Below, piece by piece: positions 52,548 to 61,917 of a stretch of 64,000 nucleotides of DNA; positions within the stretch are counted from its first letter, which is position 1, and every line of letters begins with the position of its first letter. This DNA is from Paenibacillus sp. ACRRX (GTDB taxonomy: Bacteria > Bacillota > Bacilli > Paenibacillales > Paenibacillaceae): NCBI RefSeq assembly GCF_022346885.1, contig NZ_JAKRNK010000011.1, positions 1 to 64,000 of the forward strand, written 5' to 3'. Made by a program: the position numbers and the translations under genes. The notes under the pieces are model-generated. The model ran no database searches. It was not told the DNA's origin and worked only from the letters and a program-made list of their open reading frames with translations.

Positions 52548-53767
52548 TGGACACAGTTCGGCAGTTTGCGGAGTTTAACCTCGTGACGATTGTACTGGCG
52601 TGTGTCATTCTTTTTAGCGTATGGCAAGGGGTGAGCAGAGGCGCTTCGGGGTCTGTGCGTCACCTCTTCTTTATTATACTGGAGACATGCTTGACGGTTA
52701 TATCCTTATTGTTGTCATATCTCGCTGCTCAGGCATTATCACCAACCGTTGCGACTTGGCTTCAGGAAATGGTGATTAAGATTCCCAGCCACGAGTGGTC
52801 CTGGTGGGAACGTATGTATTACACGACTGTAACGAGCATTAGGGACTTTGCGCTGCTGCGTTTCGCGCTATTATTTAGTGTATTGTATATTTTAATACGC
52901 TCTATCATCGGCGTGCTGGCTCGACTTGTAATGACGTTGCTTGCCCCTTCGTCAGCGGATGACATACCGTCAAGTCAGCGTCATTCTGATCAGGTGCTTA
53001 GACGTCAAGATCTGCATCAGACCCCAAATAAACCGCTTGTCATCCGTTTTCTGAGCCGTGTTGTGGGCGCTATGGTAGGGATCGTTACTGGTTCAGTGCG
53101 TGCTTTCTTTATTGTGGTGCTTCTCTTTGGCTATGTAACCCTGCAGCAGGATACGGCTGTTAGTAGGATGGTACAATCATCTGCTGCATACCAAGCTGCA
53201 GCTAATCAAGTTATACAGCCGCTTGCGGGGGCGTGGGTAACCAAACAGCTGCCTGTATTTACAGCGCAAGTCGAGGAGCAGTTAAGTGACTTGATGCAGC
53301 GCAAATACGAGGTTATTGACTACCTTATTCCGCAGGATATTGAGAAAGCTGCTCTTGAGGTGACCAAAGGAGCGCGATCTGACGAAGAGAAAGCGCGCAA
53401 ATTGTATAACTGGGTTGGAACACGTGTGAAATATGACTGGAGCAAGGCGAATAATTATATCCAGCGTGGCGAGTGGAAGGAGCAAACACCGGAGGAGACT
53501 TTTGATAGCAAATCAGGAGTTTGTATCGATTATGCGAGGCTATATGCGGTAATGGCACGTACGGTAGGATTAGAGGTTCGTGTAGTGACGGGTAAGGGCT
53601 ATGATGGGAAAGGCGGATATGGGCCTCATGCCTGGAATACGGTAAAGCTTGTAGACCGAGGTTGGATACCTCTAGATGCGACATGGGCGAGTACGGGCGA
53701 CTGGTTTAATCCACCGAACTTTGATGCTACGCACATTCCAGATAAAGGAGCAATATCCAACAGTTAA
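52547..53767 (+). CDS. Membrane transglutaminase-like protein, CvpA-like N-terminus
   Basis: 406 residues. The first 210 carry five or six membrane helices resembling CvpA (colicin V production) proteins. The C-terminal 150 form a transglutaminase core with Cys in SGVCIDYA, His in PHAWN and Asp in PLDATW, the complete catalytic triad. Bacterial proteins of this type can be proteases or crosslinkers. Starts one base inside the previous gene and precedes a PBP by 100 bases, so a cell-wall role is likely. Confidence 0.85.
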   Translation: MDTVRQFAEFNLVTIVLACVILFSVWQGVSRGASGSVRHLFFIILETCLTVISLLLSYLAAQALSPTVATWLQEMVIKIPSHEWSWWERMYYTTVTSIRDFALLRFALLFSVLYILIRSIIGVLARLVMTLLAPSSADDIPSSQRHSDQVLRRQDLHQTPNKPLVIRFLSRVVGAMVGIVTGSVRAFFIVVLLFGYVTLQQDTAVSRMVQSSAAYQAAANQVIQPLAGAWVTKQLPVFTAQVEEQLSDLMQRKYEVIDYLIPQDIEKAALEVTKGARSDEEKARKLYNWVGTRVKYDWSKANNYIQRGEWKEQTPEETFDSKSGVCIDYARLYAVMARTVGLEVRVVTGKGYDGKGGYGPHAWNTVKLVDRGWIPLDATWASTGDWFNPPNFDATHIPDKGAISNS

Positions 53768-53866
53768 TCTGCTGTGTTTAGTCTTTGAGCGAGTCGTTCT
53801 AATGTGATAAACTAACATAATGAACATTACTCAACGAACATACTACGCAGGAAGGATGATGGTGCT

Positions 53867-55909
53867 TTGAGTCATCCGCATTCGGACGAACCACACAAGC
53901 GAGAACTATTAAACCGCCGCCACTTTTCATTTCGACTAAATACTTTTTTCTTTGTTACTTTTGCTGTCTTTACGGTGCTTATTGTGCGCCTAGCTATATT
54001 ACAATTTGTAGAGGGACCTGGCTTAAAAGAGAAAGAAACAAGATTAGGCTATAAGACAACAGCCATTCCTCCGCTGCGAGGCACCATTTATGACGCTTCC
54101 AAGAAACGATTGGCTTACTCGACTTCGACGCAGTCCCTTTATTTTAACGTGGACAAGAATTATACGAAGGAAGAGAACATGGCAGATGCGGAGCAGCTTG
54201 CCAGTACGCTTGCTGATGTATTTAAGGAATACGGGGATGCCTCTAAGGAGAAACCGCTAACCGCTGAAGAAATCCTGAAGCGTATGGATTTAACGGGCAA
54301 GTTGAATTATGTGTTTGTCCCACGTTTGATCAAGACTGGATTAACCCCTAAGGAGATTGCTTATTTCTTGGAGCATAAGCCGGAGTACAAAGGACTCGAT
54401 ATTGTTGAGGACAGTGTACGGAACTATGATGAGGATACGGTTGCGGTGCAGACAATCGGGTATCTGAAGAAATTTAAAGGTGTACGTGAATCCTACGATT
54501 ACTACAAAAATATTCAGAACAATAAAGATTCGCTGCCAGATGAGTTAAGATATCTTGATTACGAGGATGTTGGCGTAGACGGAATTGAATTTATGTTTCA
54601 AGAGGAATTGCGCGGAAAGAACGGCTTGAAGCGATTTCCTGTTAACGTCGCCGGTCGTATCATCGGTCAGATGGAGCTAACGAAGCCAGAGCGTGGGAAC
54701 GATCTGCATCTGACGATTCATAAGGACATCCAGATGAAGACAGAAGAATCGATCATGAAGACGCTGGAGAAAGTGCGTAACTCTTCTGATTCATTGGAAA
54801 GTGCCCCTAATGCACGAACAGGCTATGCGGTAGCCATGGAAGTAAAGACTGGCAACGTCGTTACAATGGCCAGCATGCCTGATTATAATACGAATGTCTG
54901 GAAGAACGGCTCTATTAGTCCTGAAGATTATGATAAGTATAAGTTCAATATGAACAATGGTACGATAAAGGCAGCATACGGTCCTTATGATGATGATGAG
55001 ATTAAGAAGCATCCGAACTCCATCGTGTATCTAGGTTCAACAATGAAGCCACTGTCCGTATTGATCGGTTTGCAGGAGAATTTGTTTGGTTTATATGACA
55101 ATTATTTTGACGGAGGATATGCTGAATTTGGGCGTAAAGGTTATGAGACCAAGGTATGGAACTCTAGCCGGAAGTCATTCGGTTATATGGATGCGGCAGA
55201 AGCTTTGCGAGTATCCTCCAATGCTTTTATGGTTGACATGATCGGAAAGCGCTTGTACTCCCGAACCGATATAAATGGCCTTGAGACGTGGGATAAGTAC
55301 ATGGAGATGTTTGGACTTGGGGTTAAAACGGGGAGCGGGCTCCCTGGTGAATTTGCCGGTCTGAGGGACTATCTTACGGAAGCGGAGAGAAACAATGCGC
55401 AGTCTGCACTCGTGTATGCGTCGTTTGGACAGCAAGGTAAATATACGACATTACAGCTAGCCCAATATGCAGCTACATTAGCTTCCCACGGCAAGCGTAT
55501 GAAGCCTCAATTCGTCAGCAAAATTACGGATGGTGAAGATAAGGTCGTCAAACAGTTCAAGCCAGAAGTGTTAAACGAAGTAAAGTTTGATGAATCGTAT
55601 TGGAATATAGTTGAGCATGGGATGAGTCGAGTTAACGTTCACGGCTTTGATGGATTCCCTTATAAATTCTATCGCAAGACAGGTACGTCCCAGCAAGACG
55701 TTGGGGGAAGAACGATCGAGAACGGGGTGTTTATCGCTTACGCACCAGCTGAGAATCCAACTTTGGCTGTTGCGGTTGTCGTACCAGAGGGTGGCTACGG
55801 CTCCTACAGTGCGGCACCAATTGCACGTGCCATCTTTGATGCCTACGATGAAGCCGTAGGGCTTACAGGCACGCCTCGCAAAGCGACGCCACCAGCAACA
55901 ACGGAATAA
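53867..55909 (+). CDS. Class B penicillin-binding protein (PBP2-like)
   Basis: 680 residues. Membrane anchor at about 25-47, N-terminal dimer domain, transpeptidase with the three motifs SxxK (STMK), SSN and KTGT. It crosslinks peptidoglycan. Starts with TTG behind AAGGA. It lies next to the transglutaminase protein. Confidence 0.94.
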   Translation: MSHPHSDEPHKRELLNRRHFSFRLNTFFFVTFAVFTVLIVRLAILQFVEGPGLKEKETRLGYKTTAIPPLRGTIYDASKKRLAYSTSTQSLYFNVDKNYTKEENMADAEQLASTLADVFKEYGDASKEKPLTAEEILKRMDLTGKLNYVFVPRLIKTGLTPKEIAYFLEHKPEYKGLDIVEDSVRNYDEDTVAVQTIGYLKKFKGVRESYDYYKNIQNNKDSLPDELRYLDYEDVGVDGIEFMFQEELRGKNGLKRFPVNVAGRIIGQMELTKPERGNDLHLTIHKDIQMKTEESIMKTLEKVRNSSDSLESAPNARTGYAVAMEVKTGNVVTMASMPDYNTNVWKNGSISPEDYDKYKFNMNNGTIKAAYGPYDDDEIKKHPNSIVYLGSTMKPLSVLIGLQENLFGLYDNYFDGGYAEFGRKGYETKVWNSSRKSFGYMDAAEALRVSSNAFMVDMIGKRLYSRTDINGLETWDKYMEMFGLGVKTGSGLPGEFAGLRDYLTEAERNNAQSALVYASFGQQGKYTTLQLAQYAATLASHGKRMKPQFVSKITDGEDKVVKQFKPEVLNEVKFDESYWNIVEHGMSRVNVHGFDGFPYKFYRKTGTSQQDVGGRTIENGVFIAYAPAENPTLAVAVVVPEGGYGSYSAAPIARAIFDAYDEAVGLTGTPRKATPPATTE

Positions 55910-55918
55910 GAATACATG

Positions 55919-55950
55919 AAGCGGCTGTTCTCAGATGAGGACAGCCGCTT
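55919..55950 (+). terminator. Terminator of the PBP gene
   Basis: AAGCGGCTGTTCTC/GAGGACAGCCGCTT followed by GTCTGTT. Confidence 0.75.
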
Positions 55951-55994
55951 GTCTGTTACACGATCCAACGGAAAAGGTAATAAAGGGAAAAATT

Positions 55995-56081
55995 ATGACT
56001 TATTTAAGCTTAAATGTAGGGATGGTGATAGGAGCCTATTATGCGCTGTTGGTTAGTATCTTTGTGATCATCTTAATATAA
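55995..56081 (+). CDS. Possible tiny membrane peptide
   Basis: A 28-codon ORF: MTYLSLNVGMVIGAYYALLV, then SIFVIILI. It is one hydrophobic helix, with AAAGGG seven bases before the ATG. It may be a small membrane peptide or chance. Confidence 0.3.
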   Translation: MTYLSLNVGMVIGAYYALLVSIFVIILI

Positions 56082-56154
56082 ATATTAGTAATATTTAGGC
56101 GAATGAAAGTGGTATTATATTTAATTTATACAACAAATCTAAATTTTGTCCATT

Positions 56155-56170
56155 ATGAAAGCGTTTACCT
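56155..56170 (+). promoter_or_regulatory. Catabolite repression (cre) site
   Basis: ATGAAAGCGTTTACCT fits the CcpA consensus WTGNAARCGNWWWCAW with one mismatch. It overlaps a weak -35 (TTATGA) whose -10 would be TAAAAT at 56177. Confidence 0.7.
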
Positions 56171-56251
56171 TGTGCTTAAAATGAAGGTGTACGTCTCAGG
56201 ACCAGCGCGCGGTGTGGGGCGATACATAACCGAACAAAATGAGGTGCTAGG

Positions 56252-58660
56252 ATGAAGCAGAAACAAAAAAGAGCACGATGGGCGGCCATTCTTGGCTGGA
56301 GCATGTTGGCATTTATACTATCGGCTGGCGCAGCCAATGCGGCACAGCCACATACCTCTTATTGGTTTCCAGACCAACTGCTGAAGTGGAGTCCGGCAGC
56401 GGACAAAGATGCGGAGTTTAACAAAGGGACGATTCGTCTGGCTGAACGCTTCGCAGGCGAAAAGGTTAACGGCAACGCAAGTACGCAGCCTAAGCTGATG
56501 GGGCTTGCTGCCATGAATCCGCATACGAGCAATGTGCCTTCTCAAGGATCGGATCAAGACAGTGTTGACGCTTTCAGCTTCTGGCAGTATGTAGATACGA
56601 TGGTGCTATGGGGTGGATCTTCAGGCGAAGGGATTATCGTGCCGCCGAGTGCTGACATTATCGATGCCGCTCATAAAAATGGAGTCCCGATCGTGGGTAC
56701 GGTATTCTTCCCGCCAACTGCCTATGGAGGTACCTATCAATGGGTGCAGCAGACGCTGCAGCAGCGCCCTGACGGATCGTTTCCAGTAGCGGACAAATTA
56801 ATTGAAGCAGCGGATTACTTTGGCTTTGACGGCTGGTTTATTAATCAGGAGACAGTGGGTGGTAATGCTGCGGATGCAACGAAGATGCAGCAGTTCCTAA
56901 AATATATGCAAGATCACAAGAAGCCAAACATGCAAGTGGTCTGGTATGATTCCATGACAAAAGGTGGCGGCATTAGCTGGCAGAATGCGCTGAACGCTCA
57001 GAATGAAATGTTCTTGCAAAGTGGGAACAGCAAAATATCGGACTCGATGTTTATCAACTTTAACTGGTCCGCCTCTGGTCTGCAGAGTTCGGCTAGCAAG
57101 GCCTCCAGTCTTGGCCGCAGCCCTTATGACGCCTACGCAGGCATTGATGTTGAGGCCAATGGTACTGGCAGCTACGTAAACTGGTCGGCAATATTCCCAC
57201 AAGGTCAAAATGCACGTACATCTCTTGGCATATATCGACCAGATTGGGCTTACCGCAGTGCAACTTCCATGAATCAATTCTATACAAAATCTAGTCAATT
57301 CTGGGTTGGGGCGAATGGAAACCCAAGCCAAACGAATGCCTCGGGATGGCCAGGAATGGCACATTATTTTGCTGATAAATCCTCGATTAACTCTTTACCA
57401 TTTACAACTAACTTTAACACCGGTCATGGTAAGATGTTTGCTATTAATGGCAACGTTATGCGAACGAAGGAATGGAATAACCGCAGCTTGCAGGATGTAC
57501 TGCCGACATGGCGCTGGATCACACAGAGCACAGGTACGGCTCTAACGCCTAACTTTGACTGGGACCAAGCTTACTATGGCGGGAGTTCCCTTAAAGTAAG
57601 TGGCAACTTGAACGCACAAAACGCAACGCATTTACGATTGTACCGGACAGCCTTGCCTGTTGACGCAAATACGGTCATATCCGTTACGTATAAGGCGCCA
57701 ATCGCTGGGGCACAGGTGAAGGTGGCACTTGTATTTGGAGACAATCCGTCCCAGACGGAATATGTATCATTACAAACGTTGAATACTTCTAATTGGACAA
57801 CAGCATCTTTGCCATTGTCTGCATACGCAGGTCGTACGATTACGGAAATCGGTCTGAAATTCGAAAGCAGCACAGCTATTCCTAACTTTACTGCAAATAT
57901 AGGGGAGTTGTCTGTACGTAATAGCAGTCCTCAAGCCCCATTGCCAGCGGTATCCAATCTAGCGGTTACAGAGCTTGGCATGAGCGGTGCATCGACGGAT
58001 GTTCGCTTGAAATGGGACTCCCTTTCGGGCGGTGTTCAGGTGTACGAAATTTACCGCGTGAAGCCTGATGGCTCAAAAGAGTTCGTGAATGCAACACCTA
58101 ACCGTGTTTACTACATTCCGCCTATGTTCCGCATTGGCAACGAGCCACAGACTACACTCGAAGTAATTGCGCTTGGCAAGGATGGACAGCGTGGAGCAGC
58201 AGCGCAAGTTAGCTTCCTATGGTCAAATGTGCAGCCGGGTATTACGAATGTTGCTTTGAATCGTACTGCCACTGCGGATACTTTTGTAAGTGGGGAATCC
58301 CCAGCCAAAGCTGTTGATGGTACGGCTGCAAACAATAGCAAATGGTGCGCCACAGGCAGCGGCAACCACTGGTTAAGCGTTGACTTGGGATCTTCTTATT
58401 CCATCACGAAGTTTGTCGTAAAACATGCTGCGGCTGGCGGGGAGTCAGCGAGTTTTAATACTCGTGATTTTAAGCTTCAGTTGAGCGCGGACGGGGTTAA
58501 TTGGGCAGATGCTGTATCTGTGACAGGCAATACCTTAGGAGAGTCAAGCCATACGATCAGTGCGACAAATGCCCGTTATGCGAAGTTGGTGGTGACAAAG
58601 GCAACTCAAACGAGTGATACAGCTGCACGTATTTATGAGCTGGAAGTATACGGGCAATAA
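56252..58660 (+). CDS. Secreted GH85 endo-beta-N-acetylglucosaminidase with CBM32
   Basis: 802 residues. A signal peptide ends near ANA (about 30). The catalytic GH85 domain (about 35-420) contains FDGWFINQET with the Asn198-x-Glu200 pair that marks the substrate-assisted mechanism. A middle beta region and a fibronectin-like stretch precede a C-terminal F5/8 type C (CBM32) domain (about 665-802). GH85 enzymes cut N-glycans from glycoproteins. The cre site predicts glucose repression. Confidence 0.92.
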   Translation: MKQKQKRARWAAILGWSMLAFILSAGAANAAQPHTSYWFPDQLLKWSPAADKDAEFNKGTIRLAERFAGEKVNGNASTQPKLMGLAAMNPHTSNVPSQGSDQDSVDAFSFWQYVDTMVLWGGSSGEGIIVPPSADIIDAAHKNGVPIVGTVFFPPTAYGGTYQWVQQTLQQRPDGSFPVADKLIEAADYFGFDGWFINQETVGGNAADATKMQQFLKYMQDHKKPNMQVVWYDSMTKGGGISWQNALNAQNEMFLQSGNSKISDSMFINFNWSASGLQSSASKASSLGRSPYDAYAGIDVEANGTGSYVNWSAIFPQGQNARTSLGIYRPDWAYRSATSMNQFYTKSSQFWVGANGNPSQTNASGWPGMAHYFADKSSINSLPFTTNFNTGHGKMFAINGNVMRTKEWNNRSLQDVLPTWRWITQSTGTALTPNFDWDQAYYGGSSLKVSGNLNAQNATHLRLYRTALPVDANTVISVTYKAPIAGAQVKVALVFGDNPSQTEYVSLQTLNTSNWTTASLPLSAYAGRTITEIGLKFESSTAIPNFTANIGELSVRNSSPQAPLPAVSNLAVTELGMSGASTDVRLKWDSLSGGVQVYEIYRVKPDGSKEFVNATPNRVYYIPPMFRIGNEPQTTLEVIALGKDGQRGAAAQVSFLWSNVQPGITNVALNRTATADTFVSGESPAKAVDGTAANNSKWCATGSGNHWLSVDLGSSYSITKFVVKHAAAGGESASFNTRDFKLQLSADGVNWADAVSVTGNTLGESSHTISATNARYAKLVVTKATQTSDTAARIYELEVYGQ

Positions 58661-58705
58661 TGCAGCGTAAATAGCCGCGGGATAGGACTGTATCGTGATT
58701 TAGCA

Positions 58706-58753
58706 AGGAGTTGCTGCTTGAGTATTCCTACTCGAGTGGCAGCTCCATTTTTA
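58706..58753 (+). terminator. Terminator of the GH85 gene
   Basis: GGAG-TGC-CTTGAGTA pairs with TACTCGAG-GCA-CTCC, followed by ATTTTTAG. Confidence 0.78.
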
Positions 58754-58886
58754 GGACATAAGAAACAAGGCGCATAACAAACTTTTGGACAAAGTACCAG
58801 CTAGCTAGGTTATACATACTTTAGTATGAAAAGTAGTCCTTTATCATTCTATTCACAATGAGTCAACAACTTTTTTTTGCCGAAAA

Positions 58887-58918
58887 AGTTGCACTAAGGA
58901 AACAATATTGTGTATATT
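58887..58918 (+). promoter_or_regulatory. Candidate MntR site and promoter of the mnt operon
   Basis: AGTTGCACTAAGGAAACA resembles the MntR box (TTTGCCTTAAGGAAAC). It overlaps a -35 TTGCAC 18 bases from TATATT. This suits manganese-repressed transcription. Confidence 0.5.
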
Positions 58919-58998
58919 AAACAAAAGAAGTATAGGTAAAAAGTATTGCGCTTATATAAAATATATAACTGCATACAATTTATAAAAGGGAGAGTGTA

Positions 58999-59988
58999 GT
59001 GAAAGTGAAGGCAAAGTCAACGAGATGGAATTCAGCGCTCAAGCGCTTGGTCATGACCGTACTGTTCTTAAGTTTGGCAATGGGGCTGGCAGCTTGCGGC
59101 AGCGGGAATTCGAAAGAAACTTCAGGCAGCACTACTGGAAATGAAAGCAGCGGCAAATTGACAATCACCACTACAATTGGCATGATTGCGGACGTCGTCG
59201 AGCAAATAGGCGGAGATCACGTAGCCGTCACCGGTTTGATGGGCTCTGGGGTTGATCCGCATTTGTATAAGGCATCGCAAGGGGACATTAAAAAGCTGGA
59301 CGAGGCAGATATCGTGTTCTACAACGGATTGCACCTTGAGGGCAAGATGGTGGATATTTTAGAAAAGATGAGTAAGAACAAAAAGACAGTTGCAGTATCG
59401 CAAAAGCTGGACGAAGCGGAGCTGTTGGCCGACCCGGCGGCTCCGGAAGCTCATGATCCGCATATCTGGTTTAACGTGAGCAATTGGATTAGTGCGGCAG
59501 AGGTCATCCGTGACACTTTAGTTGAAATGGATGCTGTACACGCGGACGAGTACCGCCAGAATGCAGAAACGTATCTCGCCAAATTGAAGGAAACGGACAA
59601 CTATGTTCGTGAGCAGGTCCAGACGATACCAGAGGACAGCCGTGTATTGGTTACAGCACATGATGCCTTCCATTACTTTGGTAAGGCATATGGAATGAAG
59701 GTGATGGGGCTTCAAGGAATTAGCACTGCATCTGAATATGGCAGCAGGGATGTGAGTGAGCTGCGTGATTATCTGGTTGATCACCAGATCAAGGCTGTGT
59801 TTGTAGAGTCAAGTGTCCCAAAGAAGGCCATTGAGGCCGTTATCGAAGGTGCGAAGAAGAAAGGCCATAACGTCACCATAGGCGGCGAATTATTTTCGGA
59901 TGCGATGGGTACACCAGGCACGCCGGAAGGTACTTATATCGGAATGGTCAAACATAACGTTGATGTAATTGTTAATGCTTTAAAATAA
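58999..59988 (+). CDS. mntA: Manganese/zinc-binding lipoprotein (MntA/TroA-like)
   Basis: 329 residues. Lipobox LAAC (Cys at about 33). Cluster A-I binding protein with the metal ligands in DPHLY, DPHIW, ASEYGS and LFSDAM. Two permeases downstream and a possible MntR site favour manganese. GTG start with AAAGGGAG upstream. Confidence 0.9.
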   Translation: MKVKAKSTRWNSALKRLVMTVLFLSLAMGLAACGSGNSKETSGSTTGNESSGKLTITTTIGMIADVVEQIGGDHVAVTGLMGSGVDPHLYKASQGDIKKLDEADIVFYNGLHLEGKMVDILEKMSKNKKTVAVSQKLDEAELLADPAAPEAHDPHIWFNVSNWISAAEVIRDTLVEMDAVHADEYRQNAETYLAKLKETDNYVREQVQTIPEDSRVLVTAHDAFHYFGKAYGMKVMGLQGISTASEYGSRDVSELRDYLVDHQIKAVFVESSVPKKAIEAVIEGAKKKGHNVTIGGELFSDAMGTPGTPEGTYIGMVKHNVDVIVNALK

Positions 59989-60184
59989 ATAGGGTCCATA
60001 ATCCGATGGAAAAGAAAGATTCCGTTAACATGGTATGACTACATTTAGCATCTATCATGTGGGGCAGCATTTTACTTTGTATATTAAGCACTACTACTTA
60101 TCATATCTATCCGATATACAAGATTAAAACGGATGAACTGATTCATGAATAGCAGGAAGCAAGAAGTAGAGAGGAGGAGCAACA

Positions 60185-60958
60185 ATGACACAAACAAGAC
60201 ATGCATCACCTTTGACTGTTACAGGATTAACAGTCGCCTATCAAAAAAAGCCGGTGCTTCGCAACTTAACCTTTGACGTACCAGAAGGCAAGCTAATCGG
60301 AATTATTGGACCCAACGGTGCAGGAAAGTCCACCATGATAAAAGCGATACTAGGATTGCTCCCTAAGGTTAGCGGAGAGGTTCAAATATATGGCAAGCCA
60401 TATGCGGAAATGAGAAAGTCTATTGGTTATGTGCCGCAGCGTGAATCGGTGGATTGGGATTTTCCTACTAATGCGTTGGACGTTGTGATGATGGGGCGTT
60501 ACGGGCATCTAGGCTGGTTCAAACGACCGGGTGCTAATGAGCGGGAAATAGCGCTGGACTGCTTGAAGAAAGTAGGCATGGCAGATTATGCACATCGCCA
60601 AATTTCGCAATTGTCAGGCGGACAGCAGCAGCGGGTGTTCTTGGCTAGGGCGCTCGCGCAGAATGCGGATCTGTATTTCATGGATGAGCCATTTGTTGGT
60701 GTCGATGCTATGACGGAGAAAGCGATTATCAGTCTGTTAAATGAACTAAAAGCGCAAGGCAAGACCGTACTTGTCGTTCATCATGATCTAGCAACTGTTA
60801 AAGAGTACTTTGACTGGGTGATGCTGCTGAATGTGGAACTGATAGCTAATGGACCTACAGAGCTTGTATTTACGAAATCGCTGCTCCACGAGACGTACGG
60901 TGGCAAATTAGCCGTATTCGATCAAGAAGACGGGGCTACCCTCGTCGGATCGAGGTGA
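60185..60958 (+). CDS. mntB: Manganese-type ABC transporter ATPase
   Basis: 257 residues with Walker A GPNGAGKST, signature LSGGQQQR, Walker B LYFMDEPF and the switch His. The first gene after a 196-base gap that holds no clear signal; it overlaps the next gene by four bases. Confidence 0.92.
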   Translation: MTQTRHASPLTVTGLTVAYQKKPVLRNLTFDVPEGKLIGIIGPNGAGKSTMIKAILGLLPKVSGEVQIYGKPYAEMRKSIGYVPQRESVDWDFPTNALDVVMMGRYGHLGWFKRPGANEREIALDCLKKVGMADYAHRQISQLSGGQQQRVFLARALAQNADLYFMDEPFVGVDAMTEKAIISLLNELKAQGKTVLVVHHDLATVKEYFDWVMLLNVELIANGPTELVFTKSLLHETYGGKLAVFDQEDGATLVGSR

Positions 60959-61917
60959 TAACGATGTCATTATGGTCATGGTCTGTGTTGGCAGACCCTA
61001 ATACACAATGGATATTGGTCGGATGCATGCTGCTCGGTTTGATGAGTGGCATCATTGGCAGCTTTGCTTATTTGCGCAAGCAAAGCTTGGTGGGCGACAC
61101 ACTCGCTCATGCGGCGCTGCCAGGCATTTGTATTGCCTTTATGCTCACTGGTGTGAAATCGCTGCCGCTATTTTTCTTAGGTGCATTAGTCGCCGGACTC
61201 ATTGCGACTTTCTCTATGACAGTCATCACGCGGTATTCGCGAATTAAGGCCGATGCTGCGATGGGCATCGTGCTGTCCGTATTTTTTGGTATTGGTATCG
61301 TGCTATTAACTCAGATTCAGCATTCGTCATATGGCAATCAGAGCGGGCTTGATAAATTTTTGTTTGGGCAAGCTGCTTCTATGATTCAGAGCGACGTATA
61401 CACGATGATCGGGGTATCGGCAGTTATTATTATCGCGTGCAGCTTACTGTTTAAGGAATTCAAGCTGCTTAGCTTTGACCCGGGATTTGCCCGTGGATTG
61501 GGCTTTCCGATTGGCGTGTTGGAACAAATGTTAATGTTCTTCACCGTTATCGCAGTAGTTGTCGGGATTCAAGCGGTCGGTGTCGTGCTAGTTGCAGCGC
61601 TGCTTATTACGCCTGCTGTGTCGGCAAGATATTGGACGGATCGACTGGGACTGATGGTGAGCTTGAGTGGCATATTTGGTGCTGTCAGCGGGGTCATTGG
61701 GACGTTGATCAGTACGACCACGAGCAACCTGCCTACAGGTCCATTAAGTGTATTGGCTGCTACAACAGTGTTTGTATTCTCTGTTCTCTTTGCTCCGCGC
61801 AGAGGTGTGTGTGCCAAGGTGATTCGACGAATACGCACTAATCGTACTATTCGAGAGGAAGAACATGCACGGATGAGCGAACGTGGCACTCGTGTGCGGA
61901 AGGAGGCTTCGTTATGA
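60955..61917 (+). CDS. mntC: ABC-3 permease, first subunit
   Basis: 320 residues with nine or so helices, the ABC-3 metal permease family (SLVGDTLAHAALPG motif). It overlaps the ATPase and the next permease by four bases each. Confidence 0.9.
   Translation: MITMSLWSWSVLADPNTQWILVGCMLLGLMSGIIGSFAYLRKQSLVGDTLAHAALPGICIAFMLTGVKSLPLFFLGALVAGLIATFSMTVITRYSRIKADAAMGIVLSVFFGIGIVLLTQIQHSSYGNQSGLDKFLFGQAASMIQSDVYTMIGVSAVIIIACSLLFKEFKLLSFDPGFARGLGFPIGVLEQMLMFFTVIAVVVGIQAVGVVLVAALLITPAVSARYWTDRLGLMVSLSGIFGAVSGVIGTLISTTTSNLPTGPLSVLAATTVFVFSVLFAPRRGVCAKVIRRIRTNRTIREEEHARMSERGTRVRKEASL

Noticed and set aside
56146-56182. TTGTCC as -35 of the GH85 gene
   Set aside because: It lies 25 bases from the only good -10 (TAAAAT), too far for sigma-A.
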